Below are positions 61,569-64,000 of a stretch of 64,000 bases of DNA, one piece after another. The position numbers were made by a program, and so were the translations under genes. Each line of letters opens with the position of its first letter. The stretch's first letter is position 1. The notes under the pieces were generated by a model. The model did no database searches, had not been told where the DNA came from, and saw only the letters and a list, made by a program, of their open reading frames with translations. This DNA is from Pseudomonas sp. NFIX28 (GTDB lineage Bacteria; Pseudomonadota; Gammaproteobacteria; Pseudomonadales; Pseudomonadaceae). Location: contig NZ_FNPW01000017.1 in NCBI RefSeq assembly GCF_900107395.1, forward strand, positions 81,880-145,879. Reading direction: 5' to 3'.

Positions 61569-61676
61569 GAGCACAGCTTGGAGATGAGCATGGAGGCGCA
61601 CATGTCCAAGACCAGAAACACCGAAGCCAGCATCAGCATTTCTCGCCCGACCATTTTTTGAAAAAGGCTGACACAC

Positions 61677-62522
61677 ATGGAGTTCGAACACGTCACTTTC
61701 GACCTGCCACACGGCACCTTTCATGCGCTGAAGGGGGGGGATCCCGATGGTCAACCGACGATCGTCTTGCACGGCTTCCCAGATCATCCGCCGACCGCGA
61801 AGCCCTTCCTTGCCGAGCTCGGCCGCCGTGGCCGCCACGTCGTCGCACCCTGGCTTCGCGGTTACGCGCCGTCCCCGACCGCGGGGCCGTTCGACTTCGC
61901 AGCCCTCACCGGCGACGTGCTCGCGCTGATCGACCGCTGGTCTCCGGGGCGCCCCGTGGAGTTGATTGGCCACGATTGGGGCGCCCTGATCACCTATGAT
62001 GCCTGCGTCACCGCACCGGAGCGGATCGAACGCGCGGTCGCGCTCGCAATCCCTCATCCACTCACGTTCATGAGCCGGCTGACGCACCTCGCTCAACTGC
62101 GCCGGAGCTCGTACATGGGGCTCTTTCAACTGCCTGGAAGCGGCTGGATCGCCACCGCCCGCGATCTTGCCTTCATCGACAGCCTCTTGCGTCGATGGTC
62201 GCCCGGCTTCTCGCTCGATCCCGCTCTCAAGGCAGAGCTACACGAGCATCTGCGCAAGAGCATGCCTGCGCCCCTAAAGTATTACCGGGCGATGCTGCGC
62301 CCCGGCATGATTGGTGCGACGCGACGCATGTCTCAGCCGATCACGGTGCCCCTGTTGCAGCTTCACGGTGCCAACGACGGCTGCATCCTCCCCGCGCATG
62401 TCGAAGACCGACATCGGTTCGCCGCCCCGCACGCGATGGAAGTCGTCCCCGGCGTCGGTCACTTCCTGCACATCGAGGCCCCTGAGGCGATCGCGGAGCG
62501 GATCGCGGCATGGGCCAAGTAG
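61677..62522 (+). CDS. Alpha/beta hydrolase, epoxide-hydrolase-like
   Basis: 281 residues. Oxyanion 'LHGFPDHP', nucleophile elbow 'GHDWGA' with D100 as nucleophile, typical of epoxide hydrolases and dehalogenases. Acid in 'GANDG', His in 'GVGHFLHIEAPEAI'. An eight-G run at 61733-61740 lies in the reading frame. Start 61677 is preceded by gctgacacac without a clear RBS. Confidence 0.82.
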   Translation: MEFEHVTFDLPHGTFHALKGGDPDGQPTIVLHGFPDHPPTAKPFLAELGRRGRHVVAPWLRGYAPSPTAGPFDFAALTGDVLALIDRWSPGRPVELIGHDWGALITYDACVTAPERIERAVALAIPHPLTFMSRLTHLAQLRRSSYMGLFQLPGSGWIATARDLAFIDSLLRRWSPGFSLDPALKAELHEHLRKSMPAPLKYYRAMLRPGMIGATRRMSQPITVPLLQLHGANDGCILPAHVEDRHRFAAPHAMEVVPGVGHFLHIEAPEAIAERIAAWAK

Positions 62523-62588
62523 CGCCCCTTCCTCCTTGCCTCGATCAAAGGCTAGCTGGTTAAAAACGAATCAAAACGAGGAGATGTC

Positions 62589-63461
62589 ATGACAGAGCAA
62601 AAAGCCTATCAGGTCGCCGACTGGAATGGCCAAAGCGGAGAGTACTGGGCCGCCAACCAGGCCCGGCTCGATGCCATGTTTGCGGTATTCGGCCAGGCCG
62701 CGATAGAAGCCGCGGCGCCCGCCACGGGCGAACGCGTGCTGGATGTCGGTTGCGGCGCGGGCGCGTCGAGTCTGGCTCTGGCTGCCCGCGTCGGCGCGGG
62801 CGGACATGTGCTGGGCGTGGACATATCCGAACCGCTGATTGGACGAGCGCGCGAGCTTGCGCCGCAGGATACGCCGGTCCTGTTCCAGGTGGCCGACGCC
62901 AGTAGCGCCGAGCTGCCCGAGGGCGCGTTTGACATCCTTTTCTCGCGTTTCGGGGTGATGTTCTTCGACGATCCGACAGGGGCGTTCGCCCATATGCGAC
63001 GCGCGCTCCGGCCGGGCGGGCGGGTCGCTTTCATCTGCTGGCGCGGCGTGGCCGAGAACGATTGGGTGCGCCTGCCGATGGGCGCGATCAAGGGCATCGT
63101 CCCGCTGACCGCACCGCCTGATCCCGAAGCACCCGGACCATTCTCGTTCGGTGATCGGGGACGCGTGACACGTATCCTGACGGCCGCTGGCTTTACCGAT
63201 ATCACTTTTGCGCCGTTCGATGTTTCCATCCCGTTCGGTGAAGGCGAGACTCGGGATGCGGCGATAGATGACGCGGTGAGGATGGCGTTCGAGGGCGGCC
63301 CGCTGTCACTTATGCTCGCTAATCAGCCCGACGACATCCGCGCCCACGCCTCGGCCGCGGTTCGCGCCGCCTTTGCGGGCCTCCCCGGCGAGCGGTCGGT
63401 GATGATCGACGGCGCGGCGTGGATCGTCATGGCACACAATCCGGCAGCTAGCGCCTGTTAA
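62589..63461 (+). CDS. Class I SAM-dependent methyltransferase
   Basis: 290 residues. SAM loop 'VLDVGCGAGASSLALAARVGAGGHVLGVDISEPLI', then 'FDILFSRFGVMFFDDPTGAFAHMRRALRPGGRVAFICWRG'. Similar to alphaproteobacterial methyltransferases in style and codon use. Start 62589 with gaggag 8 bp upstream (62578-62583). Confidence 0.83.
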   Translation: MTEQKAYQVADWNGQSGEYWAANQARLDAMFAVFGQAAIEAAAPATGERVLDVGCGAGASSLALAARVGAGGHVLGVDISEPLIGRARELAPQDTPVLFQVADASSAELPEGAFDILFSRFGVMFFDDPTGAFAHMRRALRPGGRVAFICWRGVAENDWVRLPMGAIKGIVPLTAPPDPEAPGPFSFGDRGRVTRILTAAGFTDITFAPFDVSIPFGEGETRDAAIDDAVRMAFEGGPLSLMLANQPDDIRAHASAAVRAAFAGLPGERSVMIDGAAWIVMAHNPAASAC

Positions 63462-63572
63462 CAGGGATGACGCCCCCGCTCAGTAGAGCGGGGCAACTTT
63501 GGCTAATTAGATTGATGTCCCTTTTGGTTTGGTGATCTGTCCTTGGCAAAAGCGAGTACTCGCCAATGGCCC

Positions 63573-63652
63573 TAATCGGCCAGAAGCGGACGCTAAAGCT
63601 TGGTCAGCTTTCGGCCATAAGCAGTCTCTAGCGAACGTCTGCTTTTGGCTGT
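63573..63652. repeat. Dispersed repeats, copies right of the cassette
   Basis: taatcggccagaagcggacg (63573 on) and gctttcggccataagcag (63607-63624), the latter paired with ctgcttttggctg (63638-63650) as a hairpin. Same family as 59347-59377. Confidence 0.55.
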
Positions 63653-63711
63653 GGATTCAACCGGTCGATGCAACACAACTAAATTCTGTGTAAGCAGAAG
63701 GAGTGTTGCAG

Positions 63712-64000
63712 ATGAAGCAGAGACCTCGGATCTATTACACCGAAAGCCAGAAAAAACTGATGTGGGATCACTGGCAGAAAGGCGACTCTCTCCAGCACAT
63801 AGCCCAACTATTTGATCGAAACCATTCATCGATACAGCACATCTTGGCGGAAACAGGCGGTATCAGACCCGCTGTACGCCGCAGGTCCAGATTGGCGCTG
63901 ACGTTGGCTGAGCGCGAAGAGATTTCGCGTGCAGTGGTGGCAGGTAACTCGATCCGTTCCATGGCCGCGCTGCTAGGGCGAGCAGCCTCTACGATCAGTC
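63712..64000 (+). CDS. IS30-family transposase, N-terminal part (cut by window end)
   Basis: About 96 residues are visible from ATG 63712. They start MKQRPRIYYTESQKKLMW, continue 'GDSLQHIAQLFDRNHSSIQHIL' (HTH), then 'RRSRLALTLAEREEISRAVVAG' and 'SIRSMAALLGRAASTIS', the IS30 HTH_38-type double HTH. The catalytic DDE part lies beyond 64000. RBS gaaggag at about 63697. The element's left end is probably near 63650-63665 (gtggattcaaccggtcgatg). Confidence 0.85.
   Translation, partial: MKQRPRIYYTESQKKLMWDHWQKGDSLQHIAQLFDRNHSSIQHILAETGGIRPAVRRRSRLALTLAEREEISRAVVAGNSIRSMAALLGRAASTIS

Noticed and set aside
61583..61662. Short frame MSMEAHMSKTRNTEAS... before the hydrolase
   Set aside because: About 25 codons with no signal or domain; could be a gene fragment but is not supportable.
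57469..64000. Prophage or integrative element
   Set aside because: No integrase, structural or replication genes and no tRNA-associated att site; only an IS30 transposase fragment.

Overview
The window is a high-GC gammaproteobacterial chromosome segment whose gene content and order fit the genus Pseudomonas, most likely the P. fluorescens complex. The block ldcA - dnaQ - rnhA - methyltransferase - gloB - mltD - nppA1A2BCD matches my recollection of the P. aeruginosa PA1807-PA1818 neighbourhood. Intergenic spaces carry fluorescens-type REP palindromes (cores resembling GTAGGAGC...GCTTGC and GTAGCCGCTG..GCAG). No rRNA, tRNA, CRISPR array or prophage was recognised. Assignments come from reading the translations; no database search was run.

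Layout. 1-9.8 kb: end of a LysR regulator, a GNAT enzyme, lysine/arginine decarboxylase, DNA polymerase III epsilon, a DUF2388 protein, a lipoprotein phosphodiesterase, RNase HI, a methyltransferase, glyoxalase II and MltD. 9.8-18 kb: a peptide-type ABC importer operon (nppA1A2BCD) bracketed by two unrelated tandem arrays of 142-bp and 138-bp units. 18-25.5 kb: a degenerate GGDEF protein, a periplasmic molybdenum hydroxylase with a diheme cytochrome, a VOC protein, an AraC regulator, a LysE exporter and two GNATs. 25.6-32 kb: a PspA / rhomboid / K+ channel / DUF2491 / DUF350 / DUF1190 / ATP-grasp membrane-stress module whose promoter lies between two identical palindromes. 32-38.9 kb: long leader plus mgtA, a Na/Pi-type transporter, a DUF2493 protein and an outer-membrane-like protein. 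39-43 kb: LysE exporter, PLP dehydratase, RNase T2 and AzlCD.

43.1-51.4 kb is a probable copper/thiol-homeostasis island. It holds a DsbD-thioredoxin fusion, two small secreted proteins, an OmpR-type two-component pair, a ferric-reductase-like membrane protein, a DoxX protein and an hvfA-hvfB-hvfC cluster. HvfA is an EF-hand protein with three EGKCG motifs, the motif that HvfBC converts to copper-binding oxazolone/thioamide groups in Haemophilus. Similar TACA direct repeats, spaced about one helical turn apart, occur upstream of the two-component system, the reductase-like gene and hvfA.

51.4-57.5 kb: a NudK-type Nudix hydrolase with an extra C-terminal domain, FabV, a glycine-oxidase-like flavoprotein and a DosP-like PAS-PAS-GGDEF-EAL protein. 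From about 57.5 kb the sequence becomes accessory: lower GC, a DUF3916 gene convergent with an orphan gene, then a TetR-controlled cassette (flavoprotein, ABM monooxygenase, alpha/beta hydrolase, methyltransferase) with duplication scars. Related repeats lie on both sides of the cassette, and an IS30-family transposase runs off the end of the window.
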